A stretch of 64,000 nucleotides of DNA from Paraglaciecola hydrolytica (GCF_001565895.1 NZ_LSNE01000007.1:382845-446844), one strand, 5' to 3'; counted from the stretch's first letter, positions 45,925-55,602 are shown. Numbers and translations: made by a program. Notes: generated from the letters alone by a model not told the origin.

Positions 45925-47895
45925 TCAGACAGGAAAATTGGATATGGGATTTTGCCATACAATTAGGTCTTCATTTTTCATTGGTTTGGCAAAATAATAA
46001 CCCTGCAAATAGTCCACACCCATAGCGGATAGTGCAAGCGCTTGTGCTCGGGTTTCTACACCTTCTGCGACCGTTTTACAGTTCAGTTCACGGGCGATAA
46101 ATAGAGTGGCACGAATAATGGCATCACCTTTACCTTCAATATTATCGACGAAGGCTTTATCAATTTTTACGTAGTTAACCGGCAAAGTTTGCAGCTGTGA
46201 AAGAGACGAATAACCCGTGCCAAAATCATCAATAGATACATGGATATTGCGGGATTGAATTTGTTGTAACTGAGTGCGGATTTTCTTTTCGTTATCCACA
46301 AAGGTGGATTCGGTAATTTCTAAGTGTAAACGTTCAGGAGGCAGGCCACTACTGCGTAGTATATTATCCAGTAGACGAATAAAACCATCATCCATTAATT
46401 GAATCACCGATACATTGACCGACACAGCGGCTCGTTGATTAAACTGCCAATGTTTGGCATCCATACAAGCGCGATTAAGCACCCAGGCACCAATTTCTTT
46501 GATCAATCCGGATTTTTCTGCCAATGGAATAAATATATCCGGGCCGATAAATTTGCCATCAAAGTTCCAGCGCAATAGGGCTTCAAATGACCAAGTGGTA
46601 TTGTCTTTAGCACTTTGAATAGGTTGATAACAAAGATAAAGTTGTTTTTTCTCTAGCGCGTGTTGTAAACCTTCAAGGATCATTTGTGAGGCTTCAATTT
46701 TGCCTTTTAGTTCGGTAGAAAATACTCTAGGTTTGCGTATGCCTAATTGTTTTTGTTCACACATAGTTAAGTCGGCTAATTGAATAAGGTCAGCGGCATT
46801 GAGGCTGTGTACAGGAGCAAGGGCGATGCCTACCGAGGCACTTAAATATAGTTCATTACCACTGACATTAATTGGCTGGGCAATGCTAGTCATCATCGCA
46901 CTAGCAATCGACATCGCTGTATCTTGATCACTGTAGGGTAGGGCTACCAAAAACTCATCACCCCCCCATCTGCCACAACGATTGGCATCGGAAAATGCCG
47001 ATAAACGATTAGCTACTTCGATTAAGGTGCTGTCGCCTACCTGATGACCCATAGTGTCATTGATCTTTTTAAAGCCGTCTAAATCAATAAAAAGTAAGGC
47101 GGCTGGGTTGCCATTTTCGACTGATTTTTCGATCAAGCTATCCAGTTCTGAGGTAAAGGCTTTGCGATTTCTTAAGCCCGTTAGGGCATCTAAATTGCTT
47201 AACTGAAAGATTTTTTCGGTACGTTTAATGACCTCTTGTTCAAGATCATAATTAACGGTATTTAATTTTGTCGTGGCTTGTTCAAGTTCGCGGTTAACGT
47301 TAGAAACCTGATCTTTTTTGTTGTTTAGCTCATCTAATAACTGTGAGTTGATATTTTTAAGTTTGATGGCTTCTTGGGTGAACCGTGAGGAGCGCATACC
47401 AGACATGACCATGACGGCACAAAAAAACAGGCCTAAAAAGCCAAGTAGATTACGGCTATGTTCGGGAGATAAAAGCCCCAAAATTGCGATGGGCAAAATC
47501 AAAATAATGGAGTAAGAAACAGGTAAATGGCGACTGCCGGCTAGTACCGCTGTGGATCCGCCAGCCATTGCTGACACCACCACGACAGTGGTTGAATATT
47601 CGATAATATCCATAGTATCGAAAAAATAGCAGCAATAAAAACACCAGCATAGCGCCGTTAATATACAACCAATGGAAAAACGCCAGAGACCGAGTTCACC
47701 GTTTGGAGTGCCTCCATGACGGCTTTGTATATACCAGACAATAATATCGATAATACGGAGGCTTAAAATGCTCATCATAAACCCCCACCACAAGATTTTT
47801 GTATCATAGGTGGGATCTGACATAAAACCGAAGGCTAGTACACTGGCAGCAATCATACTCATTATCATGCCAGCCAAGCCATTGCTGTAAAGCAT
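45925..47895 (-). CDS. Membrane GGDEF-EAL bifunctional c-di-GMP protein
   Basis: A 656-residue protein. Six or so transmembrane helices (residues 1-175) form an unnamed sensor region. A coiled coil (about 180-235) leads to GGDEF (LDALTGLRNRKAF, RWGGDEFLVAL near 312, intact) and EAL (FEALLRWN near 439, SVNVSVIQL, EITEST, IDDFGTGYSSLSQL, VKIDKAFV, EGVETRAQ, GYYFAKP, intact). No inhibitory RxxD motif is seen at the usual place before GGDEF. Either activity could dominate. Single gene. Confidence 0.93.
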   Translation of the reverse strand: MLYSNGLAGMIMSMIAASVLAFGFMSDPTYDTKILWWGFMMSILSLRIIDIIVWYIQSRHGGTPNGELGLWRFSIGCILTALCWCFYCCYFFDTMDIIEYSTTVVVVSAMAGGSTAVLAGSRHLPVSYSIILILPIAILGLLSPEHSRNLLGFLGLFFCAVMVMSGMRSSRFTQEAIKLKNINSQLLDELNNKKDQVSNVNRELEQATTKLNTVNYDLEQEVIKRTEKIFQLSNLDALTGLRNRKAFTSELDSLIEKSVENGNPAALLFIDLDGFKKINDTMGHQVGDSTLIEVANRLSAFSDANRCGRWGGDEFLVALPYSDQDTAMSIASAMMTSIAQPINVSGNELYLSASVGIALAPVHSLNAADLIQLADLTMCEQKQLGIRKPRVFSTELKGKIEASQMILEGLQHALEKKQLYLCYQPIQSAKDNTTWSFEALLRWNFDGKFIGPDIFIPLAEKSGLIKEIGAWVLNRACMDAKHWQFNQRAAVSVNVSVIQLMDDGFIRLLDNILRSSGLPPERLHLEITESTFVDNEKKIRTQLQQIQSRNIHVSIDDFGTGYSSLSQLQTLPVNYVKIDKAFVDNIEGKGDAIIRATLFIARELNCKTVAEGVETRAQALALSAMGVDYLQGYYFAKPMKNEDLIVWQNPISNFPV

Positions 47896-48240
47896 CTTGG
47901 CCGAGTCTAGCGCGAGTAATTGACTGAGATTTCGATCAGTGTTGATATCTCACTACCTCAATTTTGCCGAAAGTCATAAATCTAATGAGACAAACTATTA
48001 GAGTTTGTAAACGAGTAACAATGGCAAAGTTTAATCAAATTTAACAATTAAGCTAGCAATTTTAGAGCAGCCAGCAAACTCTAATTCACTATTTAGCGAG
48101 TGCAAGCAATGGGTTATAGTCGATTAATGTCTTAGCGGCTTCGGCTCAATATACCTGTCATTATGGTACTATCGTTTTGCACAAGTTTGTTTGCTTAGCT
48201 TACTAAAGATTGCAGTGGAAACGAATAACGAGGGTGAAAC
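47896..48240. other. Divergent spacer (345 bp) with an 11-bp inverted repeat
   Basis: No gene found. ATTAGAGTTTG (47997-48007) is exactly repeated inverted as CAAACTCTAAT (48075-48085), 67 bp apart. The remainder is AT-rich promoter-like DNA. A GAGGGTG ribosome binding site precedes the GTG at 48241. Confidence 0.5.
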
Positions 48241-48498
48241 GTGAAAAATGAAATTGATAGTAAATTTATCCTGCAAGTTTTTGAAATTATTCGCTTGCAT
48301 GGTGAAAAAAAGGGTGAAAATTATTTTTTGCAGGGCATTGAAGCCAGTAGTGATTTTGATGGTTATACCTTGTTTTTACAGGATGCTCAGGTGCAATTAA
48401 GTTTTGGCTTTCATAATCAATATCATCTGGACTATCTCAAAGAAGAGCATCTTGAACAATTTATAGACAAATTAAAGGCGATCAAATCCAGAAAGTAG
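48241..48498 (+). CDS. Small protein of unknown function
   Basis: 85 residues, GTG start after GAGGGTG. Not recognised. Begins MKNEIDSKFILQVFEIIRLHG, has a beta-rich centre (YTLFLQDAQVQLSFGFHNQY) and ends in a basic tail KAIKSRK. No membrane segment. It is 87 bp upstream of the acyltransferase gene in the same direction, so it may belong to the same transcript. Confidence 0.6.
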   Translation: MKNEIDSKFILQVFEIIRLHGEKKGENYFLQGIEASSDFDGYTLFLQDAQVQLSFGFHNQYHLDYLKEEHLEQFIDKLKAIKSRK

Positions 48499-48585
48499 GC
48501 TGAGTGTGTGCTGTGCAAGCTGGTCAGTTTAGATTTACTTAGTAAATAGAATACAATAACAAAAAATAGGAAAAGAGGATGTGTT

Positions 48586-49518
48586 TTGCAGCAGAGAAAG
48601 GTAATAGCACCAAAATTTGAATGGTCTTTTTTGTTACCTCGTTATTGGTTGACTTGGGTGAGTATCGTACTGCTTTACACTATTTCATGGTTACCCTATC
48701 GCTTACAGCTTTGGTTGGGACGAGGCATAGGGCAGCTCATCAAGTTATTTGCCCATAAACGTTATCAAGTTGCTAAACGTAATCTGGAGCTGTGTTTTCC
48801 TCATTATAGTGAGCAGCAAAGGGCGCGTATTCTGGCTGCCAATGTCAATAATGCTGGCATGGCCATATTAGAAACCAGCATGGGTTGGTGGTGGCCAACC
48901 TGGCGTGTTGCCCGAAAAGCTGAATTTGAAGGCTACGAGCATATCGAAGCCATTTTAGCCAAAGGTAAAGGTGTTTTGATATATTGTATCCATAATATGA
49001 ATCTGGAGTTTTCGGTACGAGTAGCCGGTTTAAAAACGCCTTCCGTAGCTTTTTATCGTAAACATAATAATAATTTAATGGAATACATGCAGTATCACGG
49101 TCGCAACCGTTCAAATAAATACATGGTGAATAAAAGGGATGTGCGTGGATTAATCAATGCGCTGAACGATGGAGAAGTGTGTTTTTATTTGCCTGATCAA
49201 GATTATGGTAAAAATAAATGTGAATTTGCTCCCTTATTTGCCGTACCTCAAGTCGCCACTACCACCGGCTCTTTATTGTTTGCCCAGCAAGCTAACTGCG
49301 AAACCCTGTTTATAGCTTCGGTGCGCACAGCCACTGGTTATTGTATTAAAATTTTCCCTGGTCTGGAGAATTTCCCCAGTGGTGACGATAACTATGATGT
49401 CACTCGAATGAATAAAAAAATTGAAGAAATGATCCTTATCGCACCCGAACAATATCTGTGGATGCATAAACGTTTTAAAACTCGTCCCGATCCTACGGAG
49501 CCTTCATTATATGGCTAA
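48586..49518 (+). CDS. LpxL/LpxM-family lipid A acyltransferase-like protein
   Basis: A 310-residue inner-membrane-anchored acyltransferase of the late lipid A type, which transfers an acyl chain from ACP to Kdo-lipid A. N-terminal hydrophobic helix LTWVSIVLLYTISWLPYRL. The catalytic His and acidic residue lie in YCIHNMNLEF near residue 145. PSVAFYRKHNN, the PDQDYG loop and YLWMHKRFKTRPDPTEPSLY are family hallmarks. TTG start with AGAGGA upstream. It overlaps the next gene by 8 bp. Which acyl position it modifies is not clear. Confidence 0.9.
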   Translation: MQQRKVIAPKFEWSFLLPRYWLTWVSIVLLYTISWLPYRLQLWLGRGIGQLIKLFAHKRYQVAKRNLELCFPHYSEQQRARILAANVNNAGMAILETSMGWWWPTWRVARKAEFEGYEHIEAILAKGKGVLIYCIHNMNLEFSVRVAGLKTPSVAFYRKHNNNLMEYMQYHGRNRSNKYMVNKRDVRGLINALNDGEVCFYLPDQDYGKNKCEFAPLFAVPQVATTTGSLLFAQQANCETLFIASVRTATGYCIKIFPGLENFPSGDDNYDVTRMNKKIEEMILIAPEQYLWMHKRFKTRPDPTEPSLYG

Positions 49519-50254
49519 GCCTGGTCAATCTGATAAGTTGCGTTCTAACTTAGCCCCTTCGGATAAGCTGCGAAGAAATCAGAATCAATCCGAAAAAATT
49601 AAAACAAAACGTGCTGAAGTAGCCAAACTCGCCGCGCCGCTAACTAAAAAAACATCGGAGTCAATGTTTTGGGCTAAACATCTGGCTCTAGGCATATTAA
49701 TTATTGTGGTGGGAGCTGTGGTAATTGTTTTGCAACAAAACAATGAATCATTACCAGAACCGGAAGGTGCACAACGTCCCAAATCATTAGCTGAAAACAT
49801 GAGCAAGTTCTATTCTGAATATCGCTTGTCATCTCGTCATCCCAGAGACGATAGTTTAGGGGACTTTGTGCTCGAAGTGAAAAAATCAGAGCAGCCCCTC
49901 AATACCCGTTTACAACAAATGGAAAGTTTACAAAAGCCGATTTCCGGGCGCTGGGTGGGAGAGCATAAACATCGTACTTTTAAAGCAGGCATGACACTAC
50001 GAAGTGCGATTACCGATTATGCCCAAGCCGAAGGTATGCAGGTTATTTGGGAGCTGGATCAGGACTTTATCGTTAAAAATCAGTTTCAGATGGATAACAC
50101 TATCCTCGGCAGTTTGCGTATTATTGCAAATGCCATCGATTCAAATTTTGATGGCAAAGTGAAAGCCTATGTGTGCCCTAAACAGCGTTCTTTGGTGATC
50201 ACTGAAACTGCCACCGACTACCTCGAAGAACAATGCGTTGAAGCGCGTAAGTAG
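49511..50254 (+). CDS. TcpQ-domain (toxin co-regulated pilus Q-like) membrane protein
   Basis: A 247-residue protein. A basic N-terminal stretch with repeated SDKLR/SEKIK units (residues 7-35), one transmembrane helix (LALGILIIVVGAVVIVLQ, about 57-74), then a periplasmic C-terminal domain matching the TcpQ/PilL-type: FKAGMTLRSAITDYAQAEGM near 160, VIWELDQDFIV, and the ending CPKQRSLVITE. No other pilus genes are near. Coupled to the acyltransferase by an 8-bp overlap, so an envelope role is likely. Confidence 0.75.
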   Translation: MAKPGQSDKLRSNLAPSDKLRRNQNQSEKIKTKRAEVAKLAAPLTKKTSESMFWAKHLALGILIIVVGAVVIVLQQNNESLPEPEGAQRPKSLAENMSKFYSEYRLSSRHPRDDSLGDFVLEVKKSEQPLNTRLQQMESLQKPISGRWVGEHKHRTFKAGMTLRSAITDYAQAEGMQVIWELDQDFIVKNQFQMDNTILGSLRIIANAIDSNFDGKVKAYVCPKQRSLVITETATDYLEEQCVEARK

Positions 50255-50302
50255 CCAGTGTTTTAAAAGGCGGCTAGCCTAAATCGCGTTTGCACTAAGC
50301 TG

Positions 50303-53179
50303 CTACTGCATAATGTGCTGCCAGATTGTTTTGACATTTTGCTGATGTTTTTTGAGCTCTGGATTGAACAGTGCTGAACCACTGTTTTGCAACGTTAACC
50401 TGTGATTATGGTTGCGGTACATTAAATAGGCTGTTTTTAAATCTACGGCGGCCTGAGGATCAATGAAGCCAGTATCAATCAAAGATTCAAGTACCCTTAC
50501 ATTATCCGTCCAAGTAGCCAAAGCATGAGCTTGATGACAATATGTTAAGGTTAAAAATTGCACGATAAATTCGATATCTGCTATTCCACCTGCATCTTGT
50601 TTTAAATCAAAATGTTCTGTCGTGCCTTTAGCCAAATGGCGACGCATTTTTTCACGCATCTCCACTACCTGAGTTCGTAGTTCGTTTACGTCACGTTGCC
50701 TAGACAATATCTCTAAGCGCAAAGCCATAAAATTTTGCTGTAAGGCTTTATCTCCGTTGATAAAACGCGCGCGACATAAGGCCTGATGTTCCCAGGTCCA
50801 TGCCTCGTTATGTTGATAGGTTGCAAAGCCGTTAAAATGACAGACTAATAAACCTGACTGTCCGGCAGGACGCAGGCGCATATCCACTTCGTAGAGTAGC
50901 CCTAAGCCTGTTTTAGTGGTGAAAATATGAATTATTCTTTGGGCTAATTTGAAATAAAAAGCGCTGCTTTCAATAGGTTTTGGGCCGTTGCTTAATTGAT
51001 TGCCATCACAGCTGTGCACAAAAACCAAGTCGAGATCCGAGCCATATCCCAGCTCAAGTCCGCCGAGTTTACCAAAGCCTAAAACCGCAAAACTCTTTTC
51101 AACTATGCTGCGTGGCCCAGCAGTTGTGCATGTCGGTTCACCATGTTTTTCGGCTATTTGTTGCCAAGCGATATCCACCACATAGCCCACAATGGCTTCA
51201 GCTAAATAGGTCAGGTGATCACTTACCTTCATAATCGGCAGAGCATCAGCAATATCAGCTGCCGCGATTTTTAATTGCTGACTGAGTTTAAATTGGCGTA
51301 AGGTTTCCATTTGTAACTCAAGATCCTGCTCTTCAACCCTTAATAAAGCACGTCTGAGTTCACTCGGATACTCACGCAACTCGGTGGGATGATAAAGGGT
51401 GGCAGGGTTGATCAGTTCGTCGAGCAATAAAGGAAAGCGTGCAAGCTGTTCAGTTACCCAAGGGCTAGCATTACATAGACTAACCAATTGTTTGAGCGCG
51501 CCCTGATTAGCCAACAGTAATTCTAGATAAGCGGTTCGGCCTAAAATCGCATTAAATACTCGTAGTACCCGCTGTAATCTCTCAACCGCGTTAGATTCAG
51601 GTGTAGCCAATACGTTGACAATTAATAAGGGCATCAAACTATTAAGGGTATTAAAACCGCGCTGGCCAATTCGACTAGAGCTAAGGCGGGTATTAAATTC
51701 GAGCAAAATTTCTTTAAACTTAAGGGCTTGCTCTGCCTCTAACCAAGGTTTGAGCAATGCCTGGCATTCAGCTTCGTCGAGTTGTAACTGCCATAGATCA
51801 ATGGCTGCTTGTAGTTCATGGCTGGGAGCTTCAACTTCGTCTGATTTTTCTTCACCAATTAACAATAAAAACTGGCTGTGGATATAATCCGTATAGCCCT
51901 GCAGGCTAGTTAAAAAGTCAGCGTAAGTGGTATATCCCAGCACAGCGATCAAACGGCTCTGGTCTTGTTCATTATCGGGTAATAGCTGGGTTTGTTTATC
52001 ATTAAACTGCTGTAAACAATGCTCAACTTTGCGCAACCATAAGTAACTACTAAGGAGCTGTTTTGCTTCTTTTTCAGGTATGACTTGGAGTTCTGTTAGT
52101 TGTGCAACCGCCTGCAATAAACTGTGTACTTGTAAACTTGGCTCACGACCGCCTCTGATCAGTTGCAAGCTTTGCACGATAAATTCAGCCTCGCGAATGC
52201 CACCTTGACCAAGTTTAATATTGTTTACTAAGCCTCTTCTGCGTACTTCTTGTTGAATTAAAGCCTTCATATTGCGCAAGGATTCAATGGCGCTGAAATC
52301 CAAATAACGTCGATAGACAAAGGGTTTTAGTATCCCTTGTAAGATTTCAGTGTAAGGATCGGCTGAATTTAAGATCCGACCTTTTAACAAGGCATAACGT
52401 TCCCATTCACGGCCTTGTTCCTGATAATAATCTTCAAAAGCATCAAAATGGAGGACCAAGGGACCGCTGTCACCTAAAGGCCTTAAACGCATATCCACTC
52501 TAAAAACTTGGCCTTCGACAGTGAATTGGTGCAAAGCTTGGATCAGGGCTTGGGCTAATTTGGTAAAAAATTGCTGATGCTCGATGGACTGACGACCGCC
52601 TTGGGTTTCACCTTGGGCTGGAAACGTAAAAATCAAATCAATATCAGAGGAAAAATTAAGTTCTGCACCCCCAAGTTTACCCATACCTATAATTAGCAGA
52701 GGTTGAGGACCAAACTCACCTTGAGGTGTGCCAAAACGCTCAGCGAGTTTGGCATATAACCAGTCACTGGCTTGAATAATGAGCTGATTGGCTAACAGGG
52801 ATACTTGTTGTAGTGAGGTTTCAATATTTTGTAAATTGAGCAAATCACGCCAAGCAATACACATCATATGTTGATGTCTAAATTGTCTTAAACAGCGGTG
52901 GAGCTCTACCTCATTAGTGACTTCTGCAATTTTATGCCTAAGTAATGTCGCGTAATCTGGTAATGGATTATTGGCTTTTACATCGGTTAGTAGCTGATTG
53001 AGCACCTGCGGCGCTTTAATGCAGTGTTCAAAGATAAAATCACTTAAGGCAAAGACACGTTGAATGTCATGCTGCTCATCGGCCCATTGCGGCGCAAAGT
53101 CTGCCAATTGTTGTAAGTCTGACCAACGTCGTGTGGCTAATTGTTGGAGTGATTCCGAAAGCGTCAGGAGTTTAGACAT
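50303..53179 (-). CDS. glnE: Bifunctional glutamine synthetase adenylyltransferase/deadenylylase
   Basis: Controls glutamine synthetase by adding or removing AMP in response to PII. 958 residues (E. coli 946). Two nucleotidyltransferase domains: N-terminal deadenylylase IGMGKLGGAELNFSSDIDLI near 165 and C-terminal adenylylase LGFGKLGGLELGYGSDLDLV near 700. QGGIREAEFIVQSLQL and DAGGIADIEFIVQFLTL are the repeated partner motifs. 21 bp downstream of the GIY-YIG gene. Confidence 0.97.
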   Translation of the reverse strand: MSKLLTLSESLQQLATRRWSDLQQLADFAPQWADEQHDIQRVFALSDFIFEHCIKAPQVLNQLLTDVKANNPLPDYATLLRHKIAEVTNEVELHRCLRQFRHQHMMCIAWRDLLNLQNIETSLQQVSLLANQLIIQASDWLYAKLAERFGTPQGEFGPQPLLIIGMGKLGGAELNFSSDIDLIFTFPAQGETQGGRQSIEHQQFFTKLAQALIQALHQFTVEGQVFRVDMRLRPLGDSGPLVLHFDAFEDYYQEQGREWERYALLKGRILNSADPYTEILQGILKPFVYRRYLDFSAIESLRNMKALIQQEVRRRGLVNNIKLGQGGIREAEFIVQSLQLIRGGREPSLQVHSLLQAVAQLTELQVIPEKEAKQLLSSYLWLRKVEHCLQQFNDKQTQLLPDNEQDQSRLIAVLGYTTYADFLTSLQGYTDYIHSQFLLLIGEEKSDEVEAPSHELQAAIDLWQLQLDEAECQALLKPWLEAEQALKFKEILLEFNTRLSSSRIGQRGFNTLNSLMPLLIVNVLATPESNAVERLQRVLRVFNAILGRTAYLELLLANQGALKQLVSLCNASPWVTEQLARFPLLLDELINPATLYHPTELREYPSELRRALLRVEEQDLELQMETLRQFKLSQQLKIAAADIADALPIMKVSDHLTYLAEAIVGYVVDIAWQQIAEKHGEPTCTTAGPRSIVEKSFAVLGFGKLGGLELGYGSDLDLVFVHSCDGNQLSNGPKPIESSAFYFKLAQRIIHIFTTKTGLGLLYEVDMRLRPAGQSGLLVCHFNGFATYQHNEAWTWEHQALCRARFINGDKALQQNFMALRLEILSRQRDVNELRTQVVEMREKMRRHLAKGTTEHFDLKQDAGGIADIEFIVQFLTLTYCHQAHALATWTDNVRVLESLIDTGFIDPQAAVDLKTAYLMYRNHNHRLTLQNSGSALFNPELKKHQQNVKTIWQHIMQ

Positions 53180-53200
53180 GAAGATCCTCAGTACAAGAGT

Positions 53201-53533
53201 TTAAATGGCGGTAGGCACTTTGTTATGGGGCACAGGGCATTTTATTATGGGAAAAGTGCATTCTGTTATCACAAAAGGAGAACGCAGGCGCTCATTTACA
53301 AAATCGTTTTTATCCATTTTGCTTAATTTTTTGATCCAAAGTTCCATTTTTAAGGCGCTTGAATGGTCTGCAATCTGGCAACAGTAAATCAAACGCAAAG
53401 GACCTTTACCTTTCAAGGCTTTAGCACATTTGGGGCCGTTGCTGTTGTGCTCCTCAAATCGCCTATTTAGATCTTTACAAATGCCAGTGTAAAAATGCCC
53501 TAATTTATTTTCGATAATATAAACAAACCACAT
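53201..53533 (-). CDS. GIY-YIG nuclease-superfamily protein (YhbQ-like)
   Basis: A 110-residue protein with the single GIY-YIG domain: WFVYIIENKLGHFYTGICKDLNRRFEEHN, then GKGPLRLIYCCQIADHSSALKMELWIKKLSK. The UPF0213/YhbQ family is about 95-100 aa; here the C-terminus has a ~25-residue extra tail rich in Pro/Cys/Ile. Upstream of glnE in the same direction. Confidence 0.88.
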   Translation of the reverse strand: MWFVYIIENKLGHFYTGICKDLNRRFEEHNSNGPKCAKALKGKGPLRLIYCCQIADHSSALKMELWIKKLSKMDKNDFVNERLRSPFVITECTFPIIKCPVPHNKVPTAI

Positions 53534-53670
53534 TTAGCAAATATCAGAGTCAAATAAAAAGAGTAAGTTAGCAGATAGTAGAGGCAAAACAAGGGCAAAG
53601 TTGTTGGATAATCAAAGCCTTGGCAACAATCTCAACAGGAATTAGTTGTCGCAGCAAAATAATCGCTTTC

Positions 53671-53688
53671 AGTGTACATGTGTACGCT
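53671..53688. promoter_or_regulatory. FabR-like palindrome upstream of the PAQR gene
   Basis: AGTGTACATGTGTACGCT has 8-bp arms with one mismatch and fits the pattern AGnGTACAnnTGTACnCT that I associate with FabR sites at fabA/fabB. It is 41 bp before the ATG at 53730. Confidence 0.5.
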
Positions 53689-53729
53689 CAAAATGTATGA
53701 TGAATTAATTCTTCCTTTGTTACTTATCT

Positions 53730-54371
53730 ATGTCTCAGTTCAATACTTTACCAATCGCTTATTCTGCAGTCGAAGAACGCTTTAATGCACTTACTCATGG
53801 TTTGGGTTTTATCGCTGCGGTGGTGGGCTTAGTTTTTTTGTTGATAAAAGCGCAAGGAATTTACGCGCAGCTTGTTGTTAGTATTTATGCCGTGTCCATG
53901 TTGATGATGTTTTTATCATCCACTTTATATCATGGCGTTTCATTGCCCCACCTCAAACAAATATTTAAAATCATTGACCATGTAGCAATATACCTATTGA
54001 TAGCAGGTACTTACACACCTTTTATGTTGCTTAGTGTTGGTGGCTGGATGGGAGTTACGGCGACAGTATTAATTTGGCTAGTGGCCCTAACAGGGATCTT
54101 ATTTAAGTGTTTTGCCCGAGGACGTTTTCCGAAGTTGTCGGTGATCACTTATCTGCTGATGGGCTGGTTTGCAGTGTTATTTGTTTATCCACTTTATCAA
54201 GCATTGGCCGCCGAAGGTTTTTGGTTGTTGGTGCTTGGCGGCCTCTGTTATACCGTGGGTGTGGGGTTTTACGTGGCCAAACACAAACAATTTACCCACG
54301 CCATTTGGCATGCTTTTGTCGTAGCAGGTTGTTTGTCTCATTTTTTTGCTATTTATCATTATGTGATTTGA
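53730..54371 (+). CDS. trhA: Hemolysin III / PAQR family membrane protein (TrhA)
   Basis: A 213-residue protein with seven transmembrane helices. PAQR signatures: EERFNALTHGLGFIAA near 12, SSTLYHGVSLPHLK near 69, KIIDHVAIYLLIAGTYTPF near 85, and AIWHAFVVAGCLSHFFAIY near the C-terminus. The His and Asp residues form the metal site of the superfamily. Bacterial members such as E. coli TrhA have been linked to membrane homeostasis; haemolysis is historical. A FabR-like palindrome precedes it. Confidence 0.92.
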   Translation: MSQFNTLPIAYSAVEERFNALTHGLGFIAAVVGLVFLLIKAQGIYAQLVVSIYAVSMLMMFLSSTLYHGVSLPHLKQIFKIIDHVAIYLLIAGTYTPFMLLSVGGWMGVTATVLIWLVALTGILFKCFARGRFPKLSVITYLLMGWFAVLFVYPLYQALAAEGFWLLVLGGLCYTVGVGFYVAKHKQFTHAIWHAFVVAGCLSHFFAIYHYVI

Positions 54372-54470
54372 ATAGCTCTTATGCCCCGTTATTTATTGCT
54401 AAGCCTTAAGGTATTGGCTTAAGCTAAACGCCTTTTTTACCTAGTACTATGGATCAAGTGACTAATTATT

Positions 54471-55505
54471 ATGTATGAGAATTACTACGGACTGAGCTCT
54501 AAACCATTTCAATTGACTCCCGATCCCAGCTTTTTTTATGGCAGTAAGTGGCATAAAAGAGCGATGTCTTACTTGCAATACGGTTTATCTCAGGCAGAAG
54601 GTTTTATCGTTATTACCGGTGACATTGGAACGGGAAAAACGACCATCGCCAATAGTTTGCTGGATCAAATGCAAGACGACATCGTGGCGGCGCAAATAGT
54701 TACGCCAAAACTAAGCCCTGATGAACTGGTTAAAATGGTTGCCAGCAAGTTTCATATTAATGTGCAGGGCAGCACTAAATCAGACATTCTTAACGATCTT
54801 GAAGCATTTTTAATGAGCCTGCATAAACAAGGTAAAAGGGCTTTGTTATTGGTTGATGAAGCGCAAAATTTGCCGCTGGAAACCATCGAAGAGTTGCGTA
54901 TGTTGTCCAATTTTCAAGCCGCAGGCAAACCTTTGCTACAAAGCTTTTTATTAGGCCAAGAAGAACTTCAACCCATTTTGCGCGCACCTAATATGGAACA
55001 GTTCCGCCAACGCATAGTCGCCTCTTGTCATCTTGCGCCATTAACGGATGTAGAGTGTCAGGCCTATATCGAATACCGTATGCACCACGCAGGATGGAGT
55101 GGCAATAAACTATTTTCTGAAGGTGCTTATGATCGGATCTATCAGTTTACTCATGGTGTACCACGTAAAATTAATACTTTGATGGACAGGATCTTGTTAT
55201 ATGGTTTTTTAGAAGAGCTTGAAACTTTAGACGAAAATGCCGTCGAAAATGTGATCAAAGAAGTATCAGAAGAAATGTTTCAGCCTGAAAAATTGCAAGC
55301 GGCAACAAGCGAGCCTGCAAGCATCTTAGATGCTCCTGTGGAGCAAGGACAAATTAAAGACGTTGAGTATTATAAAACTATGCTGACCGAATTAGTGGAT
55401 GCTTTGGATAATGCCATCAGTCAAAAGATCAAATTAACTCGCTATATTGATCGTTTGTTAAAGAAAAAATATAAGACCTATATACGCCTGAAATCAGATG
55501 ATTGA
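54471..55505 (+). CDS. ExeA/XrtA-associated AAA ATPase
   Basis: A 344-residue ATPase of the ExeA/MshM/PEP-CTERM-associated family. It opens MYENYYGLSSKPFQLTPDPS with FFYGSKWHKRAMSYLQYGL. Walker A GDIGTGKTT near residue 50, Walker B LLLVDEAQNLP near 126, sensor FLLGQEELQ. The C-terminal helical part after residue 270 has a basic end (KLTRYIDRLLKKKYKTYIRLK). No exosortase or polysaccharide genes are visible nearby, so it stands alone here. Confidence 0.88.
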   Translation: MYENYYGLSSKPFQLTPDPSFFYGSKWHKRAMSYLQYGLSQAEGFIVITGDIGTGKTTIANSLLDQMQDDIVAAQIVTPKLSPDELVKMVASKFHINVQGSTKSDILNDLEAFLMSLHKQGKRALLLVDEAQNLPLETIEELRMLSNFQAAGKPLLQSFLLGQEELQPILRAPNMEQFRQRIVASCHLAPLTDVECQAYIEYRMHHAGWSGNKLFSEGAYDRIYQFTHGVPRKINTLMDRILLYGFLEELETLDENAVENVIKEVSEEMFQPEKLQAATSEPASILDAPVEQGQIKDVEYYKTMLTELVDALDNAISQKIKLTRYIDRLLKKKYKTYIRLKSDD

Positions 55506-55590
55506 GTGATTTTTGAGCGCTTTTTAGTTTAAAAGAACAAAAAGATCAAAAATAGTTAAGAATTTGTTAAAAAAGTCGATGTATTTAGTG

Positions 55591-55602
55591 AACCAATTGG
55601 TT
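55591..55602. promoter_or_regulatory. 12-bp palindrome upstream of small membrane protein
   Basis: AACCAATTGGTT is a perfect palindrome about 68 bp before the start at 55670, in AT-rich DNA. Candidate operator. Confidence 0.4.

Noticed and set aside
54471-55505. A PEP-CTERM/exosortase polysaccharide cluster
   Set aside because: Only the ATPase is of that kind; no exosortase, glycosyltransferases or chain-length proteins are in the neighbourhood.
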